In this document: piece after piece, positions 7,714 to 15,014 of the stretch
How the letters are laid out: every line of letters starts with the position of its first letter
How positions within the stretch are numbered: position 1 is the stretch's first letter
Program-made: the position numbers and the translations under genes
Notes under the pieces: model-generated
Seen by the model: the letters and a program-made list of their open reading frames with translations, nothing else
Database searches by the model: none
Told to the model about the DNA's origin: nothing
Assembly: GCF_024710485.1 (NCBI RefSeq)
Contig: NZ_JANJUQ010000032.1
Span: forward strand, 1 to 64,000
Length of the DNA stretch: 64,000 nt
Direction of reading: 5' to 3'
Source of the DNA: Flavobacterium sp.
GTDB lineage: Bacteria > Bacteroidota > Bacteroidia > Flavobacteriales > Flavobacteriaceae

Positions 7714-8154
7714 TTAGGTGGAAAACAAAAGACCTCTTATCGACACTTCAAACTGAAAATCAGTTAAATGAATCGTCAAATCAACCCGAGGTAAATCCAT
7801 AACCCGTGATTCCCATTCATTTACCAATGAAGTTGGTAACGAATCAAACAATATAGGTTGAGGAGTCGACTTTCCTCCAACAGCTATTAACGACGCATCC
7901 GGAATCTTGTGATTCAATCGTATAACACTATTCATCAAACTACCGAGTATGAAACTTTCATTGCCATTTGCTGATGAAATACCATCAGCGTCATGCAATG
8001 TATAACTAAAGTCCGGCCAAGGAGACCTGCTACCGCCAATAGGACTGATTATAACTTTCGGTGGTATGGCCTGTGCCACAATGGTTGAACTGCTTAAGGC
8101 AGTAAACAATAGAAACATAAATAGTTTCAAACTTTTATAAAAATTGGTTTTCAT
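7714..8154 (-). CDS. Exported protein of unknown function
   Basis: This 146-residue protein has a long N-terminal signal sequence (basic MKTNFYKSLK, hydrophobic FMFLLFTALSS, likely cleavage after IVAQ near residue 28). The mature domain, about 118 residues, has alternating polar and hydrophobic stretches suggestive of a small beta-rich fold and has no Cys. I do not recognise the family. It lies between the DUF5675 gene (12-base gap) and the two-helix membrane protein gene, so it belongs to the same transcript. A secreted product within a cassette of membrane-active small proteins would fit a cell-envelope role, but nothing in its sequence shows an enzymatic motif. Confidence 0.72.
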   Translation of the reverse strand: MKTNFYKSLKLFMFLLFTALSSSTIVAQAIPPKVIISPIGGSRSPWPDFSYTLHDADGISSANGNESFILGSLMNSVIRLNHKIPDASLIAVGGKSTPQPILFDSLPTSLVNEWESRVMDLPRVDLTIHLTDFQFEVSIRGLLFST

Positions 8155-8166
8155 GATTTTAAAAAT

Positions 8167-8562
8167 TTAAGATTTGATAATGATTAAAACTCGTTGCTTT
8201 TCATCCAAAGCATCATAAACTAACGTTTTGAGCTTTGCAAAAGCTTTTCGGGATTGTAATCCCAATCCGGCTCCCGATACTTTGGTTACCGGTGCAACAC
8301 AGCCATTAAGTTCTTTAAGGGCATTGTTAGCAGGGTGAAACAGTATAAAACTTCTGTTTTTTACTTTGTATACCTCCAAATGCCACTTAAACTTTTTGCT
8401 GTATCGTTTTCTGATAAAATATTTCCCCTCTGGTATACAGGAAACCTTCGTTTCGTTGTTCTTCCAAGGCAATTCGATTGTGTTACAAATCAACTTACCC
8501 TCGCATTCGAGTTTACCATTAGTCCCTTTGGGGAAATAAGTCCTGGTCAATACTAATTGCAT
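8167..8562 (-). CDS. DUF5675-family protein
   Basis: This is a 131-residue soluble protein without a signal peptide. It begins with a beta strand (MQLVLTRTYF), then GTNGKLECEGKLICNTIELPW, a segment of the form CIPEGKYFIRKR, and a central ILFHPANNALKELNGCVAP ending in VTKVSGAGLG. This pattern of an ExPW turn, an IPEGxY strand, His-Pro and a conserved Gly-Cys matches the DUF5675 family as I know it. The family occurs in phages and prophages and in stand-alone bacterial cassettes; the Gly-Cys-Val may be an active-site Cys as in L,D-transpeptidase-like folds, which is inference. It is the second gene of the cassette, 42 bases after the first. Confidence 0.8.
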   Translation of the reverse strand: MQLVLTRTYFPKGTNGKLECEGKLICNTIELPWKNNETKVSCIPEGKYFIRKRYSKKFKWHLEVYKVKNRSFILFHPANNALKELNGCVAPVTKVSGAGLGLQSRKAFAKLKTLVYDALDEKQRVLIIIKS

Positions 8563-8604
8563 TACTAAACCGCGCTTATGTTAAATTGATCATATTGAGG
8601 TCAA

Positions 8605-9363
8605 TTAAACACCGCTGTCTACCTTTGCAATTGATAAAGGGTTGAAAGCACCATTTTTTAGAGCATACATTTGACCGTTTGTCTCTTGGTAAAATTCAAT
8701 ACCCAATGCCAAAAACAAAGGCTTGGTAGAGTTTGCTGACACAGCATTAGTCTGACTGATAGCGGCCGTTGGTGTAGCATCCCAAGGTAGAATTGCAGTT
8801 TCAGATGTTGACACTACATAAGTTTCTGCCTCAAAATCAACTTCAGCACCACCGGAAATGATTTTAAAATGCGTAGTCCCACTTGGTGCAGCAATCATGT
8901 TCAAAGGAACAAATGAAGCAATATCAACAGTTATCTCTCCGGCAGCCCTGTCAATTGCAGCTACAAATGGGGCATACAAACTAGTCCCAAGTTTTCCACG
9001 AATGTTAAACTCAAAACCAAATAACAATTCAGCTTCACCGTCAATAACGTTTCGTAACCCTCTTTCACTAACAGTATCAGCTTGAATAACCTTTACCATG
9101 GTTTGAGTAAGCCTACTGACCATTCTACTGTCTGCAGAATTAATCAACAATGGTCTTAAGGCAGTTCGCAAAAGCTTCCCAGCCTTCCCTGCCCTGCCAA
9201 ATTCAGAACCATTCTCACGTGTCCTTTGAAACGCTGGGTCACTTGCAATTCTACTGGCATCAATTCCTCCTTTCTCGCGTGCCAAATGCCCATCCTGCGT
9301 TTTGTAAAAGGTAATATCCCCGATAGTCCCTTTTAATTTAATTATGCCTTTCTGTCTAGCCAT
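8605..9363 (-). CDS. Conserved protein of phage-like cassette, unknown function
   Basis: This 252-residue protein is the first gene of the five-gene minus-strand cassette. It starts MARQKGIIKLKGTIGDITFY, then has a basic, Arg/Gly-rich region (about 25-75, including RTRENGSEFGRAGKAG) and a C-terminal half (about 105-252) that is beta-rich, Ala/Thr-rich and lacks Cys. No signal peptide or membrane helix is seen. I recall close relatives with this N-terminus in many Bacteroidota genomes beside DUF5675 genes, all hypothetical. The composition would suit a structural or coat-like protein with a basic arm, but that is only a suggestion. Its upstream region is shared with the divergent small gene at 9600. 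Confidence 0.78.
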   Translation of the reverse strand: MARQKGIIKLKGTIGDITFYKTQDGHLAREKGGIDASRIASDPAFQRTRENGSEFGRAGKAGKLLRTALRPLLINSADSRMVSRLTQTMVKVIQADTVSERGLRNVIDGEAELLFGFEFNIRGKLGTSLYAPFVAAIDRAAGEITVDIASFVPLNMIAAPSGTTHFKIISGGAEVDFEAETYVVSTSETAILPWDATPTAAISQTNAVSANSTKPLFLALGIEFYQETNGQMYALKNGAFNPLSIAKVDSGV

Positions 9364-9522
9364 AATCTTTACAATTTTGATTAATACTCATTTTCAAATT
9401 CACTTTCATTTCGATAATCGTTGCAACTAAATCTCGAATGATTTGAACAAAGTTTCAGTCATTCAATTTGAATATCCTAACACCCAAGTAAAGAGCCGTA
9501 AATAATCACCAAAAACCACCAA

Positions 9523-9540
9523 AAATCACACTTGTGATTT
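9523..9540. promoter_or_regulatory. Perfect 18-bp palindrome, operator candidate
   Basis: AAATCACA, CT, TGTGATTT forms a perfect 8+2+8 palindrome. It overlaps the TTG (9532-9534) of the plus-strand promoter for the small gene at 9600 and lies between divergent genes, so a repressor or activator bound here could act on either side. Confidence 0.6.
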
Positions 9541-9561
9541 CTCTTAAATTCCATAGTTTTG
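9532..9561 (+). promoter_or_regulatory. Bacteroidota promoter of the 74-aa gene
   Basis: TTG (9532-9534) and TAGTTTTG (9554-9561, TAnnTTTG) are 19 bases apart, the expected spacing. The start codon at 9600 is 38 bases beyond the -7 box. Confidence 0.7.
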
Positions 9562-9566
9562 TATTA

Positions 9567-9584
9567 ATGTTATAGGTATAACAT
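9567..9584. promoter_or_regulatory. Inverted repeat at the transcription start
   Basis: ATGTTAT (9567-9573) and ATAACAT (9578-9584) surround AGGT, covering the predicted transcription start just after the -7 box. The place and size are those of a repressor operator. Confidence 0.55.
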
Positions 9585-9599
9585 AGTCATACCAAAGGC

Positions 9600-9824
9600 A
9601 TGGATAAAGTATCAATTAGTCAAATGGGAGCAAGCAATGGAAGAATCTGCATGTACCCGAAAGACGTTCAGCGCATAATGGGAAAAGAATACACTCAAGC
9701 AAGATTGTATTTAATCAAGATAAAAAGACACCTAAAAAAAGAAGACCATCAATACGTTTCAGTTGAGGAATTCTCAAAATACACAGGTCTACCAATAGAG
9801 GAAGTATTGCGTTGTATGTTGTAG
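9600..9824 (+). CDS. Small conserved protein, possible helix-turn-helix
   Basis: This 74-residue protein reads as mostly alpha-helical: SISQMGASNGRICMYPKDVQRIMGKEYTQAR, then a basic stretch (LYLIKIKRHLKK), then VSVEEFSKYTGLPIEEVLRCML. The last part resembles the sequence of a short helix-turn-helix or excisionase-like fold (helix, turn at GLP, helix). It is divergent from the phage-like cassette and has its own well-formed promoter flanked by two palindromes, as expected for an autoregulated small DNA-binding protein. I recall near relatives in Flavobacterium annotated only as hypothetical. The regulatory role is inference from context; no characterised family was identified. Confidence 0.72.
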   Translation: MDKVSISQMGASNGRICMYPKDVQRIMGKEYTQARLYLIKIKRHLKKEDHQYVSVEEFSKYTGLPIEEVLRCML

Positions 9825-10042
9825 GGCAAAATCAATAGATTTAGATCTAAAGGCAAACTGAGAAGTATTCAAACTAGTTCAACAACATGTACAGAAAACA
9901 GTACAATTTAACACCTACAATTTGGTCAAATCATTACTAATCATTAAATTTACATCATAAGATTTGATGATTTTTGCAGTACAGATGCAAAATCGAGACC
10001 TTAGTTTTTAGGTTTTTATAAACCGCATAGATAAAGGGATTA

Positions 10043-10072
10043 GCAAGATGGTTCGAATCCTGCTCTCCCCAC
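10043..10072 (+). pseudogene. Remnant of a tRNA 3' end; candidate attachment site
   Basis: GGTTCGAATCCTGC followed by TCTCCCCA looks like a T-loop, the 3' half of a T-stem and the 3' half of an acceptor stem. The 5' half of the T-stem is wrong (GATGG where GCAGG would pair), and no anticodon arm, D arm or 5' acceptor can be found upstream. A 3'-end fragment without its gene is typical of the far end of an element that integrated into a tRNA gene. Which tRNA it comes from cannot be told from the fragment. Confidence 0.5.
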
Positions 10073-10089
10073 AAATAAATCAATAATAA

Positions 10090-10123
10090 AAAAGCACCAA
10101 GTTCACTTGAGTGCTTTTTTTTT
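10090..10123 (+). terminator. Intrinsic terminator after the tRNA remnant
   Basis: AGCACCAAGT pairs with ACTTGAGTGCT (one bulge) and is followed by nine T. It stands where a terminator for a tRNA transcript would be, supporting the view that a tRNA once ended here. Confidence 0.75.
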
Positions 10124-10232
10124 ATACATTTTCAGAGCGTAGCGCTGAAGGATGTTGCGAAGCAAAATTCTCTTCTCTCAACAAATAAATCAACTTTAAC
10201 ATTTTTCAACCTATCGGACTAGTTAATTTTTA

Positions 10233-10262
10233 TTGGTAGTCTCATCAAAAAAAGTATCTTTG
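10233..10262 (+). promoter_or_regulatory. Promoter of the Pro/His-motif lipoprotein
   Basis: TTG (10233-10235) and TATCTTTG (10255-10262) are 19 bases apart, a full match to the Bacteroidota consensus. The ATG at 10283 follows at 20 bases. Confidence 0.75.
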
Positions 10263-10282
10263 GTTTTCTAAAAGAACTTGTT

Positions 10283-10804
10283 ATGAAATCAAATATTATT
10301 TTAGGTACAGTAATGAGCTTTGCATTATTGGCCGTTTCTTGTAAAAAAGAAGAAGAAAGTACTACATCCACTGATGCTAAACCAAAAGAAATCATCATGC
10401 CAAGAGTACAACCGATTCCGGCCCAAAGCACTCAGCCTGTCATACAAAATATGCCGACACAAGGTCAGCAACCTGTCACTACAAACCAAGCCGTTACCAC
10501 AACACAAACTCCTGTAGCTACCAAACCCGGAATGAATCCGCCACACGGACAGCCCGGACATCGTTGTGATATTGCTGTAGGGGCACCGTTGAATTCTCCA
10601 AAAACAACGAAACCTGCCGCCACCGGAGCTGGAACTGCCATTGTACAACAGGTAAATCCGACTGCTACAAGCCAACCGGCTGCTGCACCGGCAATCTTAT
10701 CACCAAACAGTGAACAAACTACTACTGCGCCCGGAATGAATCCGCCGCACGGACAACCCGGACATCAATGTGGTATAGCAGTTGGCGCTCCGTTACCGAA
10801 ATAA
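10283..10804 (+). CDS. Lipoprotein with duplicated NPPHGQPGH motif
   Basis: This 173-residue protein has a lipoprotein signal (lipobox LAVSC, Cys20). A long low-complexity Gln/Thr/Pro/Ala-rich body contains two near-identical modules of about 22 residues, one at about 86-108 and one at the C-terminus (about 150-173). Each contains GMNPPHGQPGH, a Cys and AVGAPL. The DNA of the two modules is also clearly related, so this is an internal duplication. His and Cys in each module could bind metal, which is inference. Similar short proteins ending in this motif are, as I recall, frequent in Flavobacterium; the function is unknown. It has its own promoter and terminator and appears monocistronic. Confidence 0.82.
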   Translation: MKSNIILGTVMSFALLAVSCKKEEESTTSTDAKPKEIIMPRVQPIPAQSTQPVIQNMPTQGQQPVTTNQAVTTTQTPVATKPGMNPPHGQPGHRCDIAVGAPLNSPKTTKPAATGAGTAIVQQVNPTATSQPAAAPAILSPNSEQTTTAPGMNPPHGQPGHQCGIAVGAPLPK

Positions 10805-10821
10805 TTCCAAATTACAGCCAT

Positions 10822-10857
10822 AAAAAAAATCCCGTTTTTGACAAACGGGATTTTTTT
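10822..10857. terminator. Bidirectional terminator
   Basis: AAATCCCGTTT (10827-10837) pairs with AAACGGGATTT (10843-10853) around TTGAC, with A and T runs on the two sides. It serves the plus-strand lipoprotein gene and the convergent SIMPL-domain gene. Confidence 0.85.
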
Positions 10858-10878
10858 ATTATAAAACTTAGGATGGTC

Positions 10879-11577
10879 CTATTCCAAAGCAAAAGTTACG
10901 TTAACTGTGGTGCTGATTTCAATTTCGCCAATTGCCAAAGTCTCTCTGCTGGTATCAGCTTCTGCAGCCATAGCCATCATATTGCCTTTATACATGGGTT
11001 GCGGAAAATAAACATTAGAAGTATCCGTAATTAAAAGTGCTTTACCAACCTTCTGTCCTAAAACAGTAACATAATCATTAGCCTTTTGTTTAGCATTTAA
11101 CATGGCCTTTTTGCGCGCTTCTCTCTCGTGGTCTTCCATCTTAGAAGATTTGAATTCTACACCTTGAATGCTGTTGATTCCGGCATCATTCAATCCCATC
11201 ATAATATCATCATACTTTGACAATTCTTTCAAGAGTATTGTCAAAGTTTGATTGGCTTGAAAGTTGTATTTCTTTTTCTCGTAATCGTAGCTCTTCCCTA
11301 AACTTACATTATTCGTTTTATAATCCGTGGCAGGAATTCCGCTTTTCTTTAAAAACTTAATCACTTTATCTACCACTTCATCGTTTAAAGATTTTACCTC
11401 TTTGGCATCTTTACCTGTATTTTGAAAGCCGACCGTAATGACTACCTGATCGGGAACTACTTTGATTTTTCCTTCGCCACTAACGGATATCTGTGGCACT
11501 ACCGCTTTTTGTTCTTGTACCTGTGCTTGGGTAATACCCATTACCAATAAAGCCAAGATTACTGCTGTTTTTTTCAT
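10879..11577 (-). CDS. SIMPL (DUF541) domain protein
   Basis: This 232-residue exported protein has a signal peptide cleaved near ITQAQ (residue about 19). The mature part opens with ISVSGEGKIKVVPDQVVITVGF, a signature start of the SIMPL/DUF541 domain. A helix-rich middle contains REARKKAMLNAKQKANDYV, and a C-terminal strand of the form ISTTVNVTFALE ends it. Length and layout match the family, which is found in the periplasm or outer membrane. The name comes from an interleukin-1 receptor-associated kinase-binding homologue; the bacterial role is not settled. It is followed on the minus strand by the terminator shared with the lipoprotein gene. The upstream rhomboid gene is co-directional with a 50-base gap. 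Confidence 0.9.
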   Translation of the reverse strand: MKKTAVILALLVMGITQAQVQEQKAVVPQISVSGEGKIKVVPDQVVITVGFQNTGKDAKEVKSLNDEVVDKVIKFLKKSGIPATDYKTNNVSLGKSYDYEKKKYNFQANQTLTILLKELSKYDDIMMGLNDAGINSIQGVEFKSSKMEDHEREARKKAMLNAKQKANDYVTVLGQKVGKALLITDTSNVYFPQPMYKGNMMAMAAEADTSRETLAIGEIEISTTVNVTFALE

Positions 11578-11627
11578 GATAGGATTGATTTAAAATTATA
11601 AACTGAGGTTTTCAAAAGTTATGCCAC

Positions 11628-12257
11628 TTATAGCTTTCCTAGTTTGGCCATTACGAAAAGAATTACAATTGGAACGGCTAACACAATCACTAACAGGGTG
11701 TTTTCACTCAGTAAAATTGGTTCTTTAAGCAATGTAATGGCATATCCGCCGATGGCACCACCAAAATGGGCTGTATGTCCGATGTTATCATTTTTAGCTC
11801 TCATGCCATAAATGGAATACAAAAGATAAAGTACACCGAAAACATAGCCAGGAATAAAGCCGTAAATCTGCATTTGAGGATACAATAAAATCGCGGAGTA
11901 AATGATGCCGGTTACGGCTCCGGAGGCTCCAACAGCACTGTAACTGTAATTATTGCCGTGGATGACCATAGTTAGTAAATTTCCAAAAATTAAACTCCCG
12001 AAATATATCAGCAAAAAAGACCAACCACCCAAAAAACTACTCACAATAGGCGCAAATGAATACAACGTAATCATGTTGAAGGCCAAATGAATTTCATCAG
12101 CATGTAAAAAGCCTGAACTAATCATTCTGACTTGCTCACCTGCCCTGATACTGCCTACATGAAAAAGGTATTTTCTGTAAAAAAGGGAATCATTAAATCC
12201 TTTAAAACTGATCAGTACATTGGCTATGATTAAACCCCATAAAAATTGGTCGCCCAT
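11628..12257 (-). CDS. Rhomboid-family intramembrane serine protease
   Basis: This 209-residue protein has about six transmembrane helices. The catalytic Ser is in GASGAVTG (Ser112) and the catalytic His in HTAHFGGAIGG (His164), matching the Ser-His dyad of rhomboids. The conserved loop/helix HLAFNMITLY with Asn61 supplies the usual oxyanion neighbourhood. The protein is the small six-helix bacterial form, which cleaves membrane-anchored substrates within the lipid bilayer. Here the first helix carries Asn and Ser, and residues 44-52 (RMISSGFLHAD) form the typical loop after helix 1. Natural substrates cannot be inferred. It is followed by the SIMPL gene on the same strand; whether they are co-transcribed is unclear. 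Confidence 0.92.
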   Translation of the reverse strand: MGDQFLWGLIIANVLISFKGFNDSLFYRKYLFHVGSIRAGEQVRMISSGFLHADEIHLAFNMITLYSFAPIVSSFLGGWSFLLIYFGSLIFGNLLTMVIHGNNYSYSAVGASGAVTGIIYSAILLYPQMQIYGFIPGYVFGVLYLLYSIYGMRAKNDNIGHTAHFGGAIGGYAITLLKEPILLSENTLLVIVLAVPIVILFVMAKLGKL

Positions 12258-12358
12258 ATGTATTTCTTTCTTTAATTGGTTTGTTTACCTGAGGTGTAAA
12301 AATAACAATACTTCTTGAGGTTTTAGAAATACGCACCGGATAAAATGACATTAAATGT

Positions 12359-12366
12359 TATATTTG
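12359..12366 (+). promoter_or_regulatory. -7 box that decides the acyltransferase start
   Basis: TATATTTG (TAnnTTTG) begins 4 bases inside the longest possible reading frame (ATG at 12355). Transcription would start near 12373, so that ATG cannot be in the mRNA and the next one, at 12382, is preferred. No TTG with standard spacing was found. Confidence 0.55.
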
Positions 12367-12381
12367 CGTAAATTGAGTTTC

Positions 12382-13254
12382 ATGCAACTACTAGTCTTCC
12401 TGCTACTGTATCCCATTATAATGTTGATTTCCTTTTTACCATTTAGGGTATTATATCTTTTTTCGGATATGGTATATGGTTTGGTCTACTATATTATTGG
12501 TTACCGAAAAAAAACAGTCCGTCATAATCTGGCGAACGCCTTACCGCATCTTAGCGAGAAAGAACGATTAATCATTGAAAAAAAATCCTATCGCCATTTA
12601 TGTGACATGTTTTTAGAGATGGTAAAAACGATGTCAATTTCCGAAAAAGAAATGGACAAGCGTTTCAAGTTTACCAATTTGGATACCTTAACGGCCATGG
12701 AAAAAGAAGGCAAAAGCATAGCTGTAATGATGGCGCATTATGCCAGTTATGAATGGGCTATTTCGTTGAACAAGTACAGTTCTTTAACCAGTTATGCTAT
12801 CTACAAAAAAATAGCCAATAAGTACTTTGACAAGTTAGTAAAAGACATCCGACTCAAATTTAAAGCCGTATTAATTACTACACGGGAAACCATTCCTACT
12901 GTAGAAAAAAATCATCGTGAAAAACGCCTCGGTCTTTATGGCTTTGCCAGTGACCAATCACCACAATTGAGCAAAACCCATCATTGGGGTACTTTTATGG
13001 GTATCGAAACACCGGTTCATACCGGGGCAGAAATGTTGGTGAAACGATTTGACATGAATGTGATTTTTATGAAAGTAAAAAAGGTAAAACGCGGCTATTA
13101 CGAAGCAACTTTCGAAACCCTGTTTGACCATCCCACTGAAGTTCCGAATTATGAAATTTCAGATGAGTTTTTACGCAGAGTTGAAAGACAAATCCTCGAA
13201 GCGCCGGAATATTATTTGTGGACGCACAAACGTTGGAAACATAAGAAAAAGTAG
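12382..13254 (+). CDS. Lysophospholipid/lipid A acyltransferase (LpxL/HtrB-like)
   Basis: This 290-residue membrane-associated enzyme belongs to the LpxL/HtrB family, which adds late acyl chains to lipid A (in Bacteroidota perhaps other lipids as well). An N-terminal hydrophobic anchor (residues 1-35) is followed by the HX4E catalytic motif HYASYE (His119 to Glu124), then GFASDQSP and a block of the form FMGIETPVHTGAEMLVKR, typical of the family. The C-terminal YLWTHKRWK is also characteristic. The start at 12382 gives the classic N-terminus MQLLVFLLLYPIIM and avoids the -7 box that overlaps the longer frame. The gene stands alone, convergent with the aminotransferase-fold gene, 22 bases apart. 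Confidence 0.92.
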   Translation: MQLLVFLLLYPIIMLISFLPFRVLYLFSDMVYGLVYYIIGYRKKTVRHNLANALPHLSEKERLIIEKKSYRHLCDMFLEMVKTMSISEKEMDKRFKFTNLDTLTAMEKEGKSIAVMMAHYASYEWAISLNKYSSLTSYAIYKKIANKYFDKLVKDIRLKFKAVLITTRETIPTVEKNHREKRLGLYGFASDQSPQLSKTHHWGTFMGIETPVHTGAEMLVKRFDMNVIFMKVKKVKRGYYEATFETLFDHPTEVPNYEISDEFLRRVERQILEAPEYYLWTHKRWKHKKK

Positions 13255-13276
13255 TTCCCTCCTATGACCGTTAAAA

Positions 13277-14764
13277 TTACTTTTTAGCAAACCAAGTTTT
13301 GACCAATTCCTTAACGAACAATTTGTCGTCTTTATGAATAAACTCATTGGTTTTAGGGTTGTAATGATACTCTCTTCCCCATTCCTGGTGATTTTCAGCC
13401 AAAGCTTTGATGCTGTCACAAACCCATTGGATTTCCTCAGTAGTTGTTGTTGGGTGAATCGACATTCTGATCCAACCCGGTTTTTTAATCAAATCACCGG
13501 AAGTAATTCGGCAAACCAAATCGTTGGAAGTTTCTTGGTCTACATGCAATAAATAATGCCCGTAGGTACCGGCACAACTACATCCGCCACGGGTTTGAAT
13601 TCCAAAGTGATCATTTAACAATTTCACTCCTAAGTTATAGTGTAAATCATCAATATAAAAAGAAATCACCCCTAACCTATTCTGATGTTGACCGGCTAAA
13701 ATGTGAAGGTTGTCTACAGTACTTAATTCCGAAAAAATATAATCCACCAATTCATGCTCTCTGTCCAAAATGTTTTTTACACCCATTTCTTCCTTAAGTT
13801 GAATAGCCAAAGCCGTTTTGATTACCTGTAAAAAGCCGGGAGTCCCGCCATCTTCCCTATCCTCAATGTTATCAATATACTTATGGCCTCCCCATGGATT
13901 AGTCCAAGACACCGTTCCTCCCCCCGGACAATCCGGCACATTGTTTTTATAAAGATTCTTATTAAAAATCAATACTCCTGAAGTACCTGGTCCTCCTAAA
14001 AACTTATGAGGCGAAAAGAAAATAGCATCCAAATAACTTTCCTCATCAGGATGCATGTTAATGTTTACATAAGGTCCCGAACAAGCAAAATCTACAAAAC
14101 AAACACCATTGTTTTGATGCATCAACTTAGCTACTTCGTGATACGGCGTTTGGATACCGGTTACATTGGAACAAGAGGTTATTGAAGCAATTTTGAAACT
14201 TCTATCCCGATATTTTTCTAACAGCAATTTAAACTCATTCATGCACAACAATCCATCTTCATTGGCAGGAATAACAACTACATCGGCTATGGTTTCCAAC
14301 CATGAGGTTTGATTGGAATGGTGTTCCATGTGAGAAATAAACACTATTGGTTTCACTTCCTCAGGAATATTGGTAAACGCTTTAAGGTTTTCCGGAATTC
14401 TCAAGCCCAGTATTCGTTGAAACTTATTGACTACTCCGGTCATTCCGGTACCGTCATTAATTAAAACGTCATTTTCGTTAGCATTAACATGCTTTTTAAT
14501 GATATGACGGGCTTCATGATATGCCATAGTCATGGCCGTACCTGAAACTGTTGTTTCCGTATGTGTATTGGCAACAAATGGGCCAAACTCATTCATCAAC
14601 TTTTCTTCAATAGGTCGGTACAACCTTCCGCTGGCCGTCCAATCGGTATAAATGATTTTTTTGATGCCGAAAGGCGATTCAAATTCTTGTTCAATTCCGA
14701 TGATATTTTTTCGAAACTGCTGAAAGTATTGCTCTAAAGCAGTTTGTGTTTTGGTTGTAATCAT
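13277..14764 (-). CDS. PLP-dependent class V aminotransferase-fold enzyme
   Basis: This cytoplasmic pyridoxal-phosphate enzyme of 495 residues belongs to the cysteine desulfurase-like (class V) group. The PLP-binding Lys is in FFSPHKFLGGPG (about Lys254), preceded by DFACSGPYV with the Asp that contacts the pyridine nitrogen. SHMEHHSN holds the His that stacks on the ring. GGCSCAGTYG near residue 390 has two Cys and may correspond to the mobile active-site Cys loop of desulfurases, but the protein is about 90 residues longer than IscS/SufS and need not be a desulfurase. Start: the longer frame begins at 14785 inside the -7 box, so the ATG at 14764 (MITTKTQTALEQ) was chosen. It appears monocistronic. 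Confidence 0.88.
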   Translation of the reverse strand: MITTKTQTALEQYFQQFRKNIIGIEQEFESPFGIKKIIYTDWTASGRLYRPIEEKLMNEFGPFVANTHTETTVSGTAMTMAYHEARHIIKKHVNANENDVLINDGTGMTGVVNKFQRILGLRIPENLKAFTNIPEEVKPIVFISHMEHHSNQTSWLETIADVVVIPANEDGLLCMNEFKLLLEKYRDRSFKIASITSCSNVTGIQTPYHEVAKLMHQNNGVCFVDFACSGPYVNINMHPDEESYLDAIFFSPHKFLGGPGTSGVLIFNKNLYKNNVPDCPGGGTVSWTNPWGGHKYIDNIEDREDGGTPGFLQVIKTALAIQLKEEMGVKNILDREHELVDYIFSELSTVDNLHILAGQHQNRLGVISFYIDDLHYNLGVKLLNDHFGIQTRGGCSCAGTYGHYLLHVDQETSNDLVCRITSGDLIKKPGWIRMSIHPTTTTEEIQWVCDSIKALAENHQEWGREYHYNPKTNEFIHKDDKLFVKELVKTWFAKK

Positions 14765-14782
14765 AATACTCCGATTTGTGTT

Positions 14783-14814
14783 CAAAGATACATTGTTTTT
14801 AATTTTTGCTGCAA
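14783..14814 (-). promoter_or_regulatory. Promoter of the class V aminotransferase-fold gene
   Basis: On the minus strand TTG (14814-14812) is followed after 21 bases by TATCTTTG (14790-14783). The -7 box covers the first ATG of the longest frame, so translation must begin at the next one. Confidence 0.65.
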
Positions 14815-15014
14815 AAAATTGTACTTGTAGAATAATTTTAAAAAGAGCAAATCATAAAAATATTGTCCGTTATCAAATCGCTTAAGTCAAATCAATTTCA
14901 CACATTTGTCTTACTTTTACCCTAAAAAAAGATTCAAAATTCCCTACACATAGGGATTTTTTTTTACAAAATAAATTCTCATCTTTGACCTAAAACCACA
15001 TAACCTATTTCAAA

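Larger units (their letters stand above)
9825..10282. other. Intergenic stretch with tRNA-end remnant
   Basis: No gene is seen. The stretch holds a piece resembling a tRNA 3' end (10043-10072), a strong terminator hairpin (10090-10123), a 13-base direct repeat ACAAATAAATCAA (10071-10083 and 10181-10193), and the promoter of the next gene. It separates accessory-type DNA on the left from ordinary chromosomal genes on the right. Confidence 0.6.

Noticed and set aside
7308..7767. Plus-strand frames opposite the small membrane protein genes
   Set aside because: They are antisense to the better-supported minus-strand genes, which have short gaps, good starts and membrane-protein patterns.
10072..10200. 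A second tRNA gene remnant at the direct repeat
   Set aside because: Only the bases after the CTCT run are shared; there is no T-loop or stem in the second copy.
10325..10675. Minus-strand 116-codon frame with Ser/Gly/Cys-rich sequence
   Set aside because: It is the complement of the Gln/Pro/Thr-rich lipoprotein gene and has no independent signals.
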